The notes below the pieces were generated by a model. That model saw nothing but the letters and a program-made list of their open reading frames with translations. It was not told the DNA's origin and made no database searches. The translations under genes and the position numbers were made by a program. Positions 1-10,000 of a DNA stretch of 64,000 bases are shown here, piece by piece. Within the stretch, counting starts at the first letter, position 1. Every line of letters starts with the position of its first letter. The DNA is taken from assembly GCF_003201355.1 (NCBI RefSeq), contig NZ_QICL01000012.1, positions 1 to 64,000 on the forward strand, written 5' to 3'. Source of the DNA: Indolivaga alginatilytica. GTDB lineage: Bacteria; Bacteroidota; Bacteroidia; Bacteroidales; Dysgonomonadaceae.

Positions 1-1629
1 CTGGTGTATGTAAATACAGCCAGAGAAAAACAGGACGGACAGGCGGAAGAAAAAGCCAACGAACGCAAACTGCTTTGGGACGAAGAAAACCGTTTACAGG
101 CTATTAACGATAATGGATTTATCAGTGGCTACTGGTATGATGCCAGTGGAGAAAGAGTAATCAAAACCAGTGGCGATGACGAAGGTATTTATGTAAACGA
201 TGTATTCAGCGGAGGACGTACCGAGACGGCTAACTTTACCGCTTATATCAATCCGTATCTGGTAGTCAGTAAAGGCGGACAATACACTAAACATATTTAC
301 ATAGGCAGTCAACGTATCGTTAGTAAGCTGGGTGATCTGGATTCTTACGGACAAGACCCACGCAGGTTAGAATATGCAGGTTCGGAAGTAGACGGGGCTA
401 AGGTGGATTACAAGACTAAGTACCAACAAAGCCAGCAAACGATCAAAGACCGCTATGCTTATTTTGAAGTGCCTTATTATGGTAAGGATAATGACGATTA
501 TGTAAATGGTGGTGGTTTCTGCTGTAATGATGTTCCGACAACCCGTTCTTTTGATCCAAGTAAGAATGATAATCCTGAGTTGTATCAGTTTTATTATCAC
601 TCCGATCATTTGGGTAGTTCATCATTAATTACTAATTTGGACGGTGAAATTGTGCAGCATATAGAGTATGTGCCCTTCGGTGAGGTATTCATCGAGGAAC
701 GTAACAATAAGTGGAATACGCCATTCTTATTTAATGCCAAGGAGTTGGATGAAGAGACGGGATTGTATTATTATGGGGCAAGGTATTATGATCCGAGAAC
801 GAGTGTTTGGTTGAGTATTGATCCTCCACTAATTAATGGATACTATTTAGATGGCAATCATAACGGTGGAGTCTATAATGCTTTTAATTTAAACCCGTAC
901 TTATATTGTAAAGCAAATCCTATAATATTTGTTGACCCAGATGGTAATCAGGTAAAGATTGTAACATATGGACAGAAAGGAGTTTCAAAGGTGAATGATG
1001 ATGATTTTGTACGAAGGTGTGCAACTGCATGTGCCGAAAAATTAGGTGTAACCCCTCAAGGCTTTAGTACGGGAACAGAATTAGTGAATATATTATCATC
1101 CTCAAGTAAAATTGCGACATATGTAAATTGGGGACATAGTGAACCTGTAGGACTATATTTGAAAAATGACCAAGGATTTTATGTTGGATCTTTAAAAGTT
1201 GGAAAAGAATCTTCTAATATAGAAGAACTTAAAAATAGTGGAATGAAGACAACAAAAAGTTGTTTATTCATTTTTGCAAGTTGTAATACTGCTGGAGGAT
1301 ATAGTAAATATAATGAGCATGCATTTGCAGAACAATTTAGTGATGTTTTAGATTTAGGCAATGCTGCACCTGGTACTTATAAAATAACAGTAATTGGAGC
1401 TACTAACTATTCTAATCTCAAATTAGATGGGACAGTTAAAACAGATGGAAGTTTCCTTAAAATAGAAGAAACATTTTATGTAACCCCTATAAATATACTA
1501 GCCTTACCTGGTAAAAGTAAAAATGCAGTTCTTCCTATGGAAAGGAAAATTACGAACTTAGGAAGTCATATTGATCCAGCTAAAATAATTAAAAAATTCG
1601 ATTACACAGATGTATCAATTAGCAAGTAG
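1..1629 (+). CDS. Rhs-family protein, C-terminal part with putative cysteine-protease toxin tip (5' partial)
   Basis: The reading frame is open at the left edge, so only the C-terminal ~542 residues are seen. The first ~310 residues are Rhs/YD-repeat core: YYHSDHLGSSSLIT, the AKELDEETGLYYYGARYYDP block, and a final NPIIFVDPDG, the usual shell-end/autocleavage motif. After it comes a variable tip of ~225 residues (numbering from codon 4). The tip has NWGHSEP (His ~378) and LFIFASCNTAGG (Cys ~427). A His followed ~50 residues later by a Cys after a hydrophobic strand resembles the caspase/CHAT-like (clan CD) dyad; this is my inference from motifs. Rhs proteins of this type are polymorphic T6SS effectors delivered with VgrG/PAAR. 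The next gene overlaps by 20 nt and encodes a lipoprotein, likely the cognate immunity. The N-terminal part (PAAR or adaptor) lies outside the window. Confidence 0.85.
   Translation: MVYVNTAREKQDGQAEEKANERKLLWDEENRLQAINDNGFISGYWYDASGERVIKTSGDDEGIYVNDVFSGGRTETANFTAYINPYLVVSKGGQYTKHIYIGSQRIVSKLGDLDSYGQDPRRLEYAGSEVDGAKVDYKTKYQQSQQTIKDRYAYFEVPYYGKDNDDYVNGGGFCCNDVPTTRSFDPSKNDNPELYQFYYHSDHLGSSSLITNLDGEIVQHIEYVPFGEVFIEERNNKWNTPFLFNAKELDEETGLYYYGARYYDPRTSVWLSIDPPLINGYYLDGNHNGGVYNAFNLNPYLYCKANPIIFVDPDGNQVKIVTYGQKGVSKVNDDDFVRRCATACAEKLGVTPQGFSTGTELVNILSSSSKIATYVNWGHSEPVGLYLKNDQGFYVGSLKVGKESSNIEELKNSGMKTTKSCLFIFASCNTAGGYSKYNEHAFAEQFSDVLDLGNAAPGTYKITVIGATNYSNLKLDGTVKTDGSFLKIEETFYVTPINILALPGKSKNAVLPMERKITNLGSHIDPAKIIKKFDYTDVSISK
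70..827 (+). repeat. Direct repeat copy 1 (Rhs core segment)
   Basis: 758 bp of Rhs core coding sequence that recurs at 2304-3061 at a constant offset of 2234 bp with no indel. The encoded proteins differ at only a handful of residues. The repeat ends just before the toxin tips diverge. Confidence 0.9.
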
Positions 1630-2188
1630 GTGTTTACTATTTGCTATATTAATTTCTTGCTCTTCAAAAACGGAAAAAAAGCAAATAGTGGATAACAATA
1701 AAGTATATTATGATCAAGTTATTAAATATATTGAAATGTATGATACCGAAATGGATATGGAGTTATATATTGAGGGTAAAAAGTATGCTATTGAAGATAG
1801 TTTATCTAAGTATTTGTCCAAAGTAAATATTGATTCACTATATTGTGATGAAAAATTTGGATTTATTATGGGTAATTTAATAGAAAAAAGATATTTATCA
1901 TTAATAAAAATAATACCAAAACAATCGGTCAATCGGTCACTTACATATAATGCAAACGCTTGGTGCTATGAGAGAAAGAGTAGTCAATCATTCCTAAACT
2001 ATAATTATGGTTTTAGAAGAAAATCAGATGAAAAATTTGAAGAATATTCTTCGCCAAAAACAGATTTTATTTGTATTGACTCTGTTATATTAAAACTTGA
2101 TAATAATATCTTTTTGAAAAAAGATTCCATACATGAAGTTTGTATGCAATTAGTAAGACAGAAAAAAACAGGAGGTTGTTTGTGGTAA
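1610..2188 (+). CDS. Putative lipoprotein immunity protein for the upstream Rhs tip
   Basis: 192 residues. The N-terminus MYQLASRCLLFAILISCSS is a lipoprotein signal peptide with lipobox LISC, so the product should be anchored in the cell envelope. The rest is Lys/Glu/Tyr-rich with no motif I recognise. The start codon lies 20 nt inside the end of the Rhs ORF, an overlap typical of Rhs toxin-immunity pairs, and no other gene lies between it and the displaced Rhs tip. The local sequence is much more AT-rich than the Rhs core, as usual for swapped toxin/immunity cassettes. The immunity role is inferred from position only. An envelope location would fit a toxin that acts in the periplasm. Confidence 0.6.
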   Translation: MYQLASRCLLFAILISCSSKTEKKQIVDNNKVYYDQVIKYIEMYDTEMDMELYIEGKKYAIEDSLSKYLSKVNIDSLYCDEKFGFIMGNLIEKRYLSLIKIIPKQSVNRSLTYNANAWCYERKSSQSFLNYNYGFRRKSDEKFEEYSSPKTDFICIDSVILKLDNNIFLKKDSIHEVCMQLVRQKKTGGCLW

Positions 2189-2256
2189 TTTCCTCGTTGA
2201 GCGTAGTCTATCAACTACGTTCTATATAAAAGGAAAACTTTGCTTTATAAGTAATA

Positions 2257-2300
2257 ATATCAGCCCCTCCATTCTTAGCCGTTTGGTGGGGTTGATTTTT
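2257..2300 (+). terminator. Probable intrinsic terminator after the first toxin/immunity pair
   Basis: ATCAGCCCCTCC pairs, with one or two mismatches, with GGTGGGGTTGAT across a ~14 nt loop, followed by TTTTT. It sits immediately before the displaced Rhs tip, so the second tip is probably not transcribed efficiently from upstream. Confidence 0.5.
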
Positions 2301-2303
2301 AAA

Positions 2304-3061
2304 GCTGCTTTGGGACGAAGAAAACCGTTTGCAGGCTATCAACGACAATGGGTTTATTTCCGGTTACTGGTATGACGCAAGTGGAGAACGCGTGGTTAAG
2401 ACCAGTGGTGATGATGAAGGTATTTATGTAAATGATGTGTTCAGCGGAGGACGTACCGAGACGGCTAACTTTACGGCTTATATCAATCCGTATCTGGTAG
2501 TCAGCAAAGGCGGACAGTACACTAAACATATTTACATCGGTAGTCAACGTATCGTTAGTAAACTGGGTGATCTGGATAGTTATGGACAAGACCCGAGAAG
2601 GGTGGCATATGCAGGTTCGGAAGTAGACGGGGCTAAGGTGGATTACAAGACCAAGTACAAACAGTCTCAACAAACCATCAAAGACCGTTACGCTTATTTT
2701 GAAGTGCCTTATTATGGTAAGGATAATGACGATTATGTGAATGGCGGTGGTTTCTGCTGTAATGATGTTCCGACAACCCGTTCTTTTGATCCTTCAAAAA
2801 ATGATAATCCTGAGTTGTATCAGTTTTATTATCACTCGGATCATTTGGGTAGTTCGTCTTTAATTACTAATTTGGACGGTGAAATTGTACAGCATATTGA
2901 GTATGTGCCGTTCGGAGAAGTATTTATCGAGGAACGTAATAATAAGTGGAATACGCCGTTTTTATTTAATGCCAAGGAGTTGGATGAAGAAACAGGGTTG
3001 TATTATTACGGAGCGAGGTATTATGATCCGAGAACTAGTATTTGGATAAGTACTGATCCAC
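2304..3061 (+). repeat. Direct repeat copy 2 (Rhs core segment)
   Basis: Second copy of the Rhs core segment at 70-827. The left boundary is abrupt: homology starts about 10 nt after an in-frame TGA at 2293-2295. It provides a long tract for homologous recombination with the complete gene. Confidence 0.9.
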
Positions 3062-3873
3062 TTCAAGAGAAGTATCCCAATATTAGTAGTTATGCGTATT
3101 GTGCTTTGAATCCTGTGAAATATATTGATCCGGATGGGAAAGATATAATAATCAGTCTTAGTGGAGGTGCATCGACTTATAACTATAGAGGTGGACAGCT
3201 TTATGCTGAAAGAATGAATCCAAGAACTGGGAGAATGGAAGAGTCTAATTATATTCCGTCTGCTGGTAGTTTTTTAGAAGGGGTTTTAAATGGACTAAAT
3301 GACTTGAAAGCGAATTCGACGACAGGGTCGGAATTAGTCAGCTTTTTTGAAAGTTCGAGAGCTAATGTTGAAATAACTGCTAACCAATCCATTACTGGCA
3401 CAAGAGGGAATGCTGTGGAGTTAGATGCTCAAGGGCGTCCAGTTGTTTATATGAAGAATGATCTTACAGGAAGTAATATGCCGACACTGAACGGAATAGA
3501 GACCAGTCCTTTTTGGTTAGATCTAGGACATGAATTAGCCCATGCTGTAGATCATTACTTTAGAGGGCCTATAGCGAGTAATAAAATGGATGGATTATTT
3601 TTCTCGGAATTTCTTTATGTGGGTTATAATGCACAAGGAGGGCTTACTTCAAATACATACAGTAACGTTTTACAAAGAACAGAAATTTATGCTACATTTA
3701 TGGAAAATAAAATGAGATCGGAATCGAGACTGTCATTAAGAACCCATTATTATACTATTACATCAGGAAATGATACTCGAGGAATCGGTCCTTCTTTATT
3801 AAATGCGGATAATTCTAGTGCATTCTCTAATACGACTTATTTACCAAAACATAGCTTAATCCCTGAAAACTAA
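2329..3873 (+). CDS. Displaced (orphan) Rhs C-terminal tip with zinc-metallopeptidase-like toxin domain
   Basis: The frame opens only after a TGA at 2293-2295 and has no ATG or convincing ribosome binding site near its beginning; TTG 2329 is a nominal start. The first ~245 residues duplicate the Rhs core of the preceding gene and end in NPVKYIDPDG. The new tip (~245 residues) contains LGHELAHAVDHYF, an HExxH zinc motif (H401, E402, H405 counting from 2329). Further on, RTEIYATFMENK could supply a Glu zinc ligand near 452. This resembles NleD/M91-type or other Tox-HExxH effector peptidases. With no start of its own it is best read as a silent cassette that can replace the active tip by recombination in the duplicated core. 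It could instead be translated at low level as a truncated protein. Confidence 0.7.
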   Translation: MQAINDNGFISGYWYDASGERVVKTSGDDEGIYVNDVFSGGRTETANFTAYINPYLVVSKGGQYTKHIYIGSQRIVSKLGDLDSYGQDPRRVAYAGSEVDGAKVDYKTKYKQSQQTIKDRYAYFEVPYYGKDNDDYVNGGGFCCNDVPTTRSFDPSKNDNPELYQFYYHSDHLGSSSLITNLDGEIVQHIEYVPFGEVFIEERNNKWNTPFLFNAKELDEETGLYYYGARYYDPRTSIWISTDPLQEKYPNISSYAYCALNPVKYIDPDGKDIIISLSGGASTYNYRGGQLYAERMNPRTGRMEESNYIPSAGSFLEGVLNGLNDLKANSTTGSELVSFFESSRANVEITANQSITGTRGNAVELDAQGRPVVYMKNDLTGSNMPTLNGIETSPFWLDLGHELAHAVDHYFRGPIASNKMDGLFFSEFLYVGYNAQGGLTSNTYSNVLQRTEIYATFMENKMRSESRLSLRTHYYTITSGNDTRGIGPSLLNADNSSAFSNTTYLPKHSLIPEN

Positions 3874-3874
3874 G

Positions 3875-4306
3875 ATGAAAACAGTATTGTTTCTAATATT
3901 TTCTTTTTCTATGTCAATTGTTAACAGTCAATCGATATCGACCAATTTAAAAACGATAAATGAAGACTTTGACAATAAGCGTATGATAGAAGCATATCTG
4001 ACTAGTGAACCTTTTGGATGGGCACCTAAATTAGATGGAATCAATTTATTAGCTGATAGCATAATTGTAATAAAAATAGGAGGATATGATTCTTCGCCTC
4101 GTTCTTTTTTATTATATAGAGGAAAATCTTATCCTGTTTTATATAATTCAGATATCAATTACTCTCAGTCACTTCATGAGATCTTTTTTGATAAGAACGT
4201 TGGATTATCAACGCTAATAGCAGAAGATAATAAACCTGTTACCGACTGGCAGCTTGCTACTTTCCAGACGGATTATGATCCGAATAAGAATCCGTGGCTG
4301 ACGTGA
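3875..4306 (+). CDS. Putative secreted immunity protein for the displaced Rhs tip
   Basis: 143 residues, starting one base after the stop of the displaced Rhs tip. MKTVLFLIFSFSMSIVNSQS is a Sec signal peptide, with likely cleavage near NSQ/S, so the product should be periplasmic. No recognisable domain is seen; the mature part is Asp/Tyr-rich with a DWQLATFQTDYDPNKNPW segment near the C-terminus. The close spacing and shared AT-rich composition suggest it is the cognate immunity factor of the HExxH toxin. The function is inferred from context only. It converges with the - strand T6SS operon, leaving 125 nt between them. Confidence 0.55.
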   Translation: MKTVLFLIFSFSMSIVNSQSISTNLKTINEDFDNKRMIEAYLTSEPFGWAPKLDGINLLADSIIVIKIGGYDSSPRSFLLYRGKSYPVLYNSDINYSQSLHEIFFDKNVGLSTLIAEDNKPVTDWQLATFQTDYDPNKNPWLT

Positions 4307-4431
4307 GAGATAAGTTTAGATATGGATAGTCTGCGGAATTAGTCACATTATCATTATATATTTTATCGAATTTAAAGTTTAGTAAGTAACGTCTTTAATA
4401 AAACCATTCTATATGTAATTTAAAGTCAAAT

Positions 4432-6243
4432 CTATACGATCATTGTTTCGACCGTTTTTTGAACAGGCATTACTTTTATTGTATAGTCATAATGTTCGGG
4501 AGAACGTTTTTTTAGACGTACTAACAAATCCCTTAACAGACCTTTTTGCTGCAATAATTCGGGAAACCTCATTGAAGGATATAGTCTGATTTCTATAGTG
4601 CTGATCATGCCTTCCCGTGGTCTGGGGCTATGCTTGACGGTATCTACAACTTCTACCTTACTGATCGATTTATCAAGCTCTATTTCACAAAAGCTGGCTA
4701 CATTATCTTCGGTAACAAGCCTGTCGTTGGAGGTCAAAATATACATATTGACTGCTAAGAGGCTATCTATATCCGAAAATTCCTTGCCACCGCAAATCTC
4801 AGTCAGAGAAATACCCACCGCATCGACTGTTTGATCGGTCATCTGAGGTGCAAATTGTTCGCTGCGAGGCAAGCCGTTAATAAGGTTTCCAAGAGTACTC
4901 AAATACTGAATGTTGACATGGATGACATTGTCATGGGGGGATAGCAAGATTTTTCCAACTTCGGTAGTATGTTTCTTTTTTTCGTTCGTCTCAATTTTAC
5001 TGCCCGAGTTTGTTCCTAATTTGGCGATGGATTGGATTGTACGTGCTACCTTGTCGGTATCAATTGTAGGAAAAGCAACCCTTTCGGAGTGAGCCAAATC
5101 CATGATCTGTTCCATATAATCCATCACATCGAGCCCTTGTATATGAGTTTGGGTAACAGGTTCTATATGATAAGTACCCGGAACTTTATGCTCATCCAAT
5201 ATATGCGGTTCGTAGTTTGCATTGTCGGAATCAGTAACCGAGTCGATCTCTAAAAGTTTTTCGCCCTTGCCGGCATAAAGCGAAGTAGTACCATATAAAA
5301 AATATTCGGTTACTTTGGTATTATGCATACGTTTGTTTAAAACAGGAAATGTATTGAGTATAATTGTTATCCGACTCAAATCTTCGGGGAGAATATAATG
5401 ATGGAATTTTAACTGTACCCAATATTTAGGAGTTAGTTCAGCAGTCTCATCTTTATCGAATATATCTTTTAGTGCCTGTGGCAGTTTCTCTGCCCGAAGT
5501 GTTTCAGTAGACAAGTTCTCGGCTATAGTCAGATAGTTTTTCTCATAGAAGGAAAGTACATTACATTCATTGTCATTGTCTTCAATATCCAAATTTGTAG
5601 GGTAGCCTTGTTTTAATTTAATGTTATTTCCGTTTACAATCAGTTCGGTATAGGACATAACCTGATAGTAATCGTGAATCTCGGAAAGTTCTGGAAATTC
5701 GATATAAAACGACAATCCTTCCAAATCGGATATCTGCTTATTAATATCCAGTGCCAACCAGATTGAATTGGAATCAACCGACTGCTGGGCTATTGATTTC
5801 ACTTTCTTTTTTCCGGAATTGTCTACCGAGTATAGATTAGGGTAATGAAAATAGTTATCTGTATGGATGTTGAACAGTTTGACTTCGGTAACCGGATGAA
5901 ATGAGACTGTAGATATTGCCTTGTTTTTTAATTCTTCCGGTACGTTGTTCAGATAAAAAGGCACCTGCTCGTTGAGAGTAAGTATAGGCTGATTGGTTTT
6001 CAACTGGAGTATTGTATGGGCAGGGCGAACCGACAAGTACTGCTTAGGAATAAGCCTCTCAGCAAGCCTCTCTAACAGAATTTTATCTATATTATGTATA
6101 CTATTCTGAATCAAATAGAGTTCGTTAGTCAATTCTTCGACCAATAACCGAATTACGATATCGAATTGTTCAATCTTTTTTGAACCCCAGATCAGGTCGG
6201 CATAGCTTAATATTTTCTTTCGGATAGATTCCTTGCTGTTCAT
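4432..6243 (-). CDS. Second TssF-like T6SS baseplate protein
   Basis: 603 residues, about the same length as the TssF at 15737-17584 and sharing its layout: an N-terminal helical stretch with LLVEELTNELYLIQNSIHNID, then LAERLIPKQYLSVRPAHTIL, aligning with LSGILIPDMYISPRPAHAIL of the other. The C-terminal ISTIEIRLYPSM also matches a TssF-type end. TssF is part of the wedge that docks on the VgrG spike in the cytoplasm. This copy is the last gene of the operon, after the effector and its immunity candidate, away from tssE/G/K. The two sequences are clearly diverged, so this is not a recent duplication. It could be a spike- or effector-specific baseplate variant, or a gene that travels with the effector module. 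Confidence 0.75.
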   Translation of the reverse strand: MNSKESIRKKILSYADLIWGSKKIEQFDIVIRLLVEELTNELYLIQNSIHNIDKILLERLAERLIPKQYLSVRPAHTILQLKTNQPILTLNEQVPFYLNNVPEELKNKAISTVSFHPVTEVKLFNIHTDNYFHYPNLYSVDNSGKKKVKSIAQQSVDSNSIWLALDINKQISDLEGLSFYIEFPELSEIHDYYQVMSYTELIVNGNNIKLKQGYPTNLDIEDNDNECNVLSFYEKNYLTIAENLSTETLRAEKLPQALKDIFDKDETAELTPKYWVQLKFHHYILPEDLSRITIILNTFPVLNKRMHNTKVTEYFLYGTTSLYAGKGEKLLEIDSVTDSDNANYEPHILDEHKVPGTYHIEPVTQTHIQGLDVMDYMEQIMDLAHSERVAFPTIDTDKVARTIQSIAKLGTNSGSKIETNEKKKHTTEVGKILLSPHDNVIHVNIQYLSTLGNLINGLPRSEQFAPQMTDQTVDAVGISLTEICGGKEFSDIDSLLAVNMYILTSNDRLVTEDNVASFCEIELDKSISKVEVVDTVKHSPRPREGMISTIEIRLYPSMRFPELLQQKGLLRDLLVRLKKRSPEHYDYTIKVMPVQKTVETMIV

Positions 6244-6303
6244 TATCTTTTTTATTAACTTACTTGAATAAAATTTCGATCTGTAATTGTTGTTTCTATT
6301 AAT

Positions 6304-7008
6304 TTAATTTACATTACTTCTATATCTCTGTGTATCTCCATCGACATCGGTCATTGAGATTGTCGATTTGTATAAGGGTTTAAGGAAACCTTCTGCTTTA
6401 CGGCGTTCATAATCTTTTTGCCTGTAAGCATCCAGGTCTTCTCCCGGAGGTAATGGCCTGTTTCTGTCCATATACCATACTAAAAAGGACATACAATTAG
6501 TCCAGTCTGTAGAATCTTGAATTGCAGTTATTTTAATATGCCAAAACTTATTTCCAGATATCATAACCCCTATGGATTGAGCTAGAGGAGTTCCTGACAC
6601 TCCGATTCGAGCATCTTCAAATGGAATGGTTATTGTTCTGGGTATCCAGTTTAAAACTGTGGCTCGCATCGTTAATGTACCATTCTCACGGTTGAAAATA
6701 AACTTTCGGTCAGTATTCAGAATGTTGTTGATTATTATAATTATACAACTGACAACGATAATTCCTATAAAAAATGTCAATATAATTTCTTCTAGTCTCC
6801 ATTTTTCAGAACTTCTGATTATAGCCCAAATGCCAAGAATTGTCACTCCTAAAGCCAATACTATATTTATAATTCTTTCTATAGGAAATTTTATGAGTTC
6901 GGTTATCATCTTTTCGTCATCTATATAATTGGCAAATATTTTTCTGAAATAATAAGGTTTACTACTTTCTATCACCAATATTTTATCTTTATATTCCTGA
7001 TTGTTCAT
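6304..7008 (-). CDS. Two-helix membrane protein, candidate immunity to the VasX-like effector
   Basis: 234 residues. Two adjacent hydrophobic helices lie around residues 45-65 and 75-95 (INIVLALGVTILGIWAII and ILTFFIGIIVVSCIIIIINN). They are followed by a soluble domain with FIFNRENGTLTMRA and, near the end, RNRPLPPGEDLDAYRQKDYE. The gene begins 7 nt after the VasX-like effector stop and is co-oriented. An inner-membrane protein directly after a pore-forming T6SS effector is the expected arrangement for its immunity factor, as with TsiV2 of VasX in Vibrio cholerae. No sequence homology to TsiV2 is claimed. The immunity role is inferred from position and topology. Confidence 0.55.
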   Translation of the reverse strand: MNNQEYKDKILVIESSKPYYFRKIFANYIDDEKMITELIKFPIERIINIVLALGVTILGIWAIIRSSEKWRLEEIILTFFIGIIVVSCIIIIINNILNTDRKFIFNRENGTLTMRATVLNWIPRTITIPFEDARIGVSGTPLAQSIGVMISGNKFWHIKITAIQDSTDWTNCMSFLVWYMDRNRPLPPGEDLDAYRQKDYERRKAEGFLKPLYKSTISMTDVDGDTQRYRSNVN

Positions 7009-7015
7009 ATCTTAT

Positions 7016-10000
7016 TTAATAATTAAAATGGTTGGTTTCGAGTATTATTTCTTTGTTTCCTTCTCTCTTGGAGCTTAGCTTTCTTTTTACAATTTCGTGT
7101 AACTTATCGAAACTAAAGGGTGCCCTGTTTTCGCTACCACTTATCTCCATAATGTCTTGCACTGTTTTGCCCATGTATGACGATCCGCTATCCATATTGG
7201 AATAGGAAGTATCAACATCAACTCTTTCCATAAAATAGATATCTTCTCCCTTTTCATTTACCGGAGGGAAGCACGAACCGTCTTTATAAATAACCCGTTG
7301 AAAAAAGTATGCACTATGTATTCTATATGTATATGATATACAACTGTCGATATAAGACCGACTATATGAGATTCGACAACCGTTAGATAACTCGGAAAAA
7401 TCTCCTTCAATATCTTTACAATGAAGCCTACTACCATCATCACTAGGTTTTTTGTAAAATATCCGTAGACCATATTCTACATCACTATCGAATGTCAGGG
7501 TATTATAAGAACATGCTACAAATATATTATTTAATTTATAGGTAGTGGTATAGGAATTTATGATTCTATTCCACAAACTGCCATGTACCTTCACTATCTC
7601 ATGCTTAGGCGTTACTTTCATATTCATTAATAACAATGTAAAACACTCTAACGACTGTTTCAAAGTATGCCATTTGGGGAAATCATCTCCTATTATATCT
7701 GCTTTGTTTTCACACAGTGTCTGCATTATTTGGGGAGCTTCCATCCTTTTCCAACCATTAACTTTTTTAATAGCATCTTTCTGAAGTATATAGTTTGCTA
7801 AAAACTGCTCTAAAGGCGTATGCGTTAGATAAATAGCAAGCAGCATCAGACCGATACTCACCAGATAGGCTATGATCAGGTATTTGTTCCGAGCCCACAC
7901 CGGAGGTGTTTGTAACATCAACCCAGCTGAAATTCCTGCCGCAGCGAAGAATCCTACCGCACTGCCTATATAAGCTAATCCGGCTTTGGTATTATTTTGT
8001 CGAAAAGCTGATATTCCATCGATCACATTGACAATACCAAGAGCTGTACAACTTGCTATCCCGAAGATATTTGAGTAAAAATTAAGACTTTGAACCATGT
8101 GCTTCGGTATCTTCGAAAACAAGGAAACATAGCTAGCTACAAACTGCCCAAGTTCAGCTGTTGCTCCAAATATACTAAAAAAATTGTATGGAATAGAGTT
8201 ATTATCAATGTTAGAAATAGCCGAACTTAGATTCCATGCACTAATGCAACTGGTAAGTCCCATAAAAGATTTAGACTTGAAGATAGTCTCAACTATCCTC
8301 TGTAAATTTGCATGCGAAGGCATTGCCGCGGCAGCCTTTGCTGCGGCTGTTTTATTAGCTTCTGCTGCTGTTGCCACGGCCGCGGTCTTGGCCGCCTCAT
8401 CTGCTGCGGCCGCTTTAGCTACTTTGTCAATAATAGCCTCAATGACTACGTGTTTTCTGTAACCTCCGAGTATTTTGCCTTCGGTATCGGCTATTCTACG
8501 GATAGGTATTCCTACTTTTCTTTTGGCCGCTCTTCCTCCCCGTTTAATGTAGTCTGTTTTTTGTATGCAATGCACGTCTTTGAGCAATTCGTCCATTGTT
8601 ATTTGATCGAAGACCCAACAATTTATTTTTTTCGTACCTCCTCGGGGTCCTTTAAGTGTCCTCTCACTAATGGATACTTTATTAAACCATCTTTCTTCTA
8701 TAATCAAATAGGTTCCCTTAGAGGTTGTTGCCAACTGAACTCCGTCTTTTACTCCTTCGCTTGCTTTAGCTGCCGCCTGTGCTATTTTTTGTGCTTCTTT
8801 GGCTATCTCTGCCGCTTCATCTGCCATTGTTTGTGCCGCCGTCCTCGCAGCATCTTCGCTTTTTGTAATTTGCGTAAGATGCCCGTTCCATGCAATACCG
8901 GCATTGGTCATATTCGACCATATTATATCAGTTGTCGATACCACATCATCTACATTGGTTGGTTTATTACCTTCGATGAAAAGAATATCTTCTAAATCGT
9001 ATTTTTGGGACAACAACTCATCTACCTTATGGCCAATAGAAGCAGATTCCTGCATATACTTTGTTACATCTTTATTGAAATCACAAGAGGTGTCTTTAAT
9101 ATCTATATGACGGTCTACTAAATTGGCATCCATAGATATTCCTTTATGATGTTCTACAACTCTTTCTATACCCCGCTCCATATGAATAGGGTGGTTATTT
9201 TTGAAATCATCGAGTGCAGCCCTGTAATAATCAGTATCCGCAAAGGTTAACATTGTTCTTCGTATATTATTGGCATGAATTCTTGCTTCTCCCCTTCTTT
9301 CGACTAGCAATATTTTTTCCAGAAACTCCTGTTCTACAATTTTCTCTTTTAATACATCAAGTGTTTTATCTGTTTCTGATGAACCTGATGACCTGCCATA
9401 AAACATTTTGTAAAAAGTTAAGGCATGTAGATGAAGATAGTGAAAATCCTCGTTTGTATATTTATTACTTGTTTTTGTATTTACCGATATACTATTTACT
9501 AATTGACTAAGATCTCCCAAGGCGATTAGTTGATCCTTTCTTAAATCCGTAGCACATCCGATTGGGTCATGTAAAGAAAAATAAACATAGGGTGTTTTGT
9601 CATCCAGAGGTTTAATTGATGATAATCCGAGTTCAAATTTATCATATGCTATACGTTCATATTCACTCGGATTGTTTTTTTCATGATAGATTAGAATATC
9701 TTCATAAGTCGCAACATCCTTATTTTTAGTCAAATAACTTGTGTCTAATTCCTGAAATCTTTTTTCTCTTAATTTCTGGTCATCAATCATCGATCGGGTA
9801 TATCTTACAGACCATTGTTCTGTTGAATAAGCAAACCAATATACAATGCCTTTTTTTATAATAGTATAGTCTTTATAGTCACCATAAGGTTCAATTTCCC
9901 TAAAGTCTGATGCTTCTTTATCCCATTTTATCCGAGGACCCTGAATCAATATACCGGCTATACATCTAAATTCAATGATGTCTTTAAATTTCTCGTTGTA

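Noticed and set aside
8184..9110. Overlapping + strand ORFs of up to 227 codons opposite the VasX-like gene
   Set aside because: They mirror the Ala-rich GC-biased coding stretch of the - strand gene and give Cys/Ser-rich nonsense translations.
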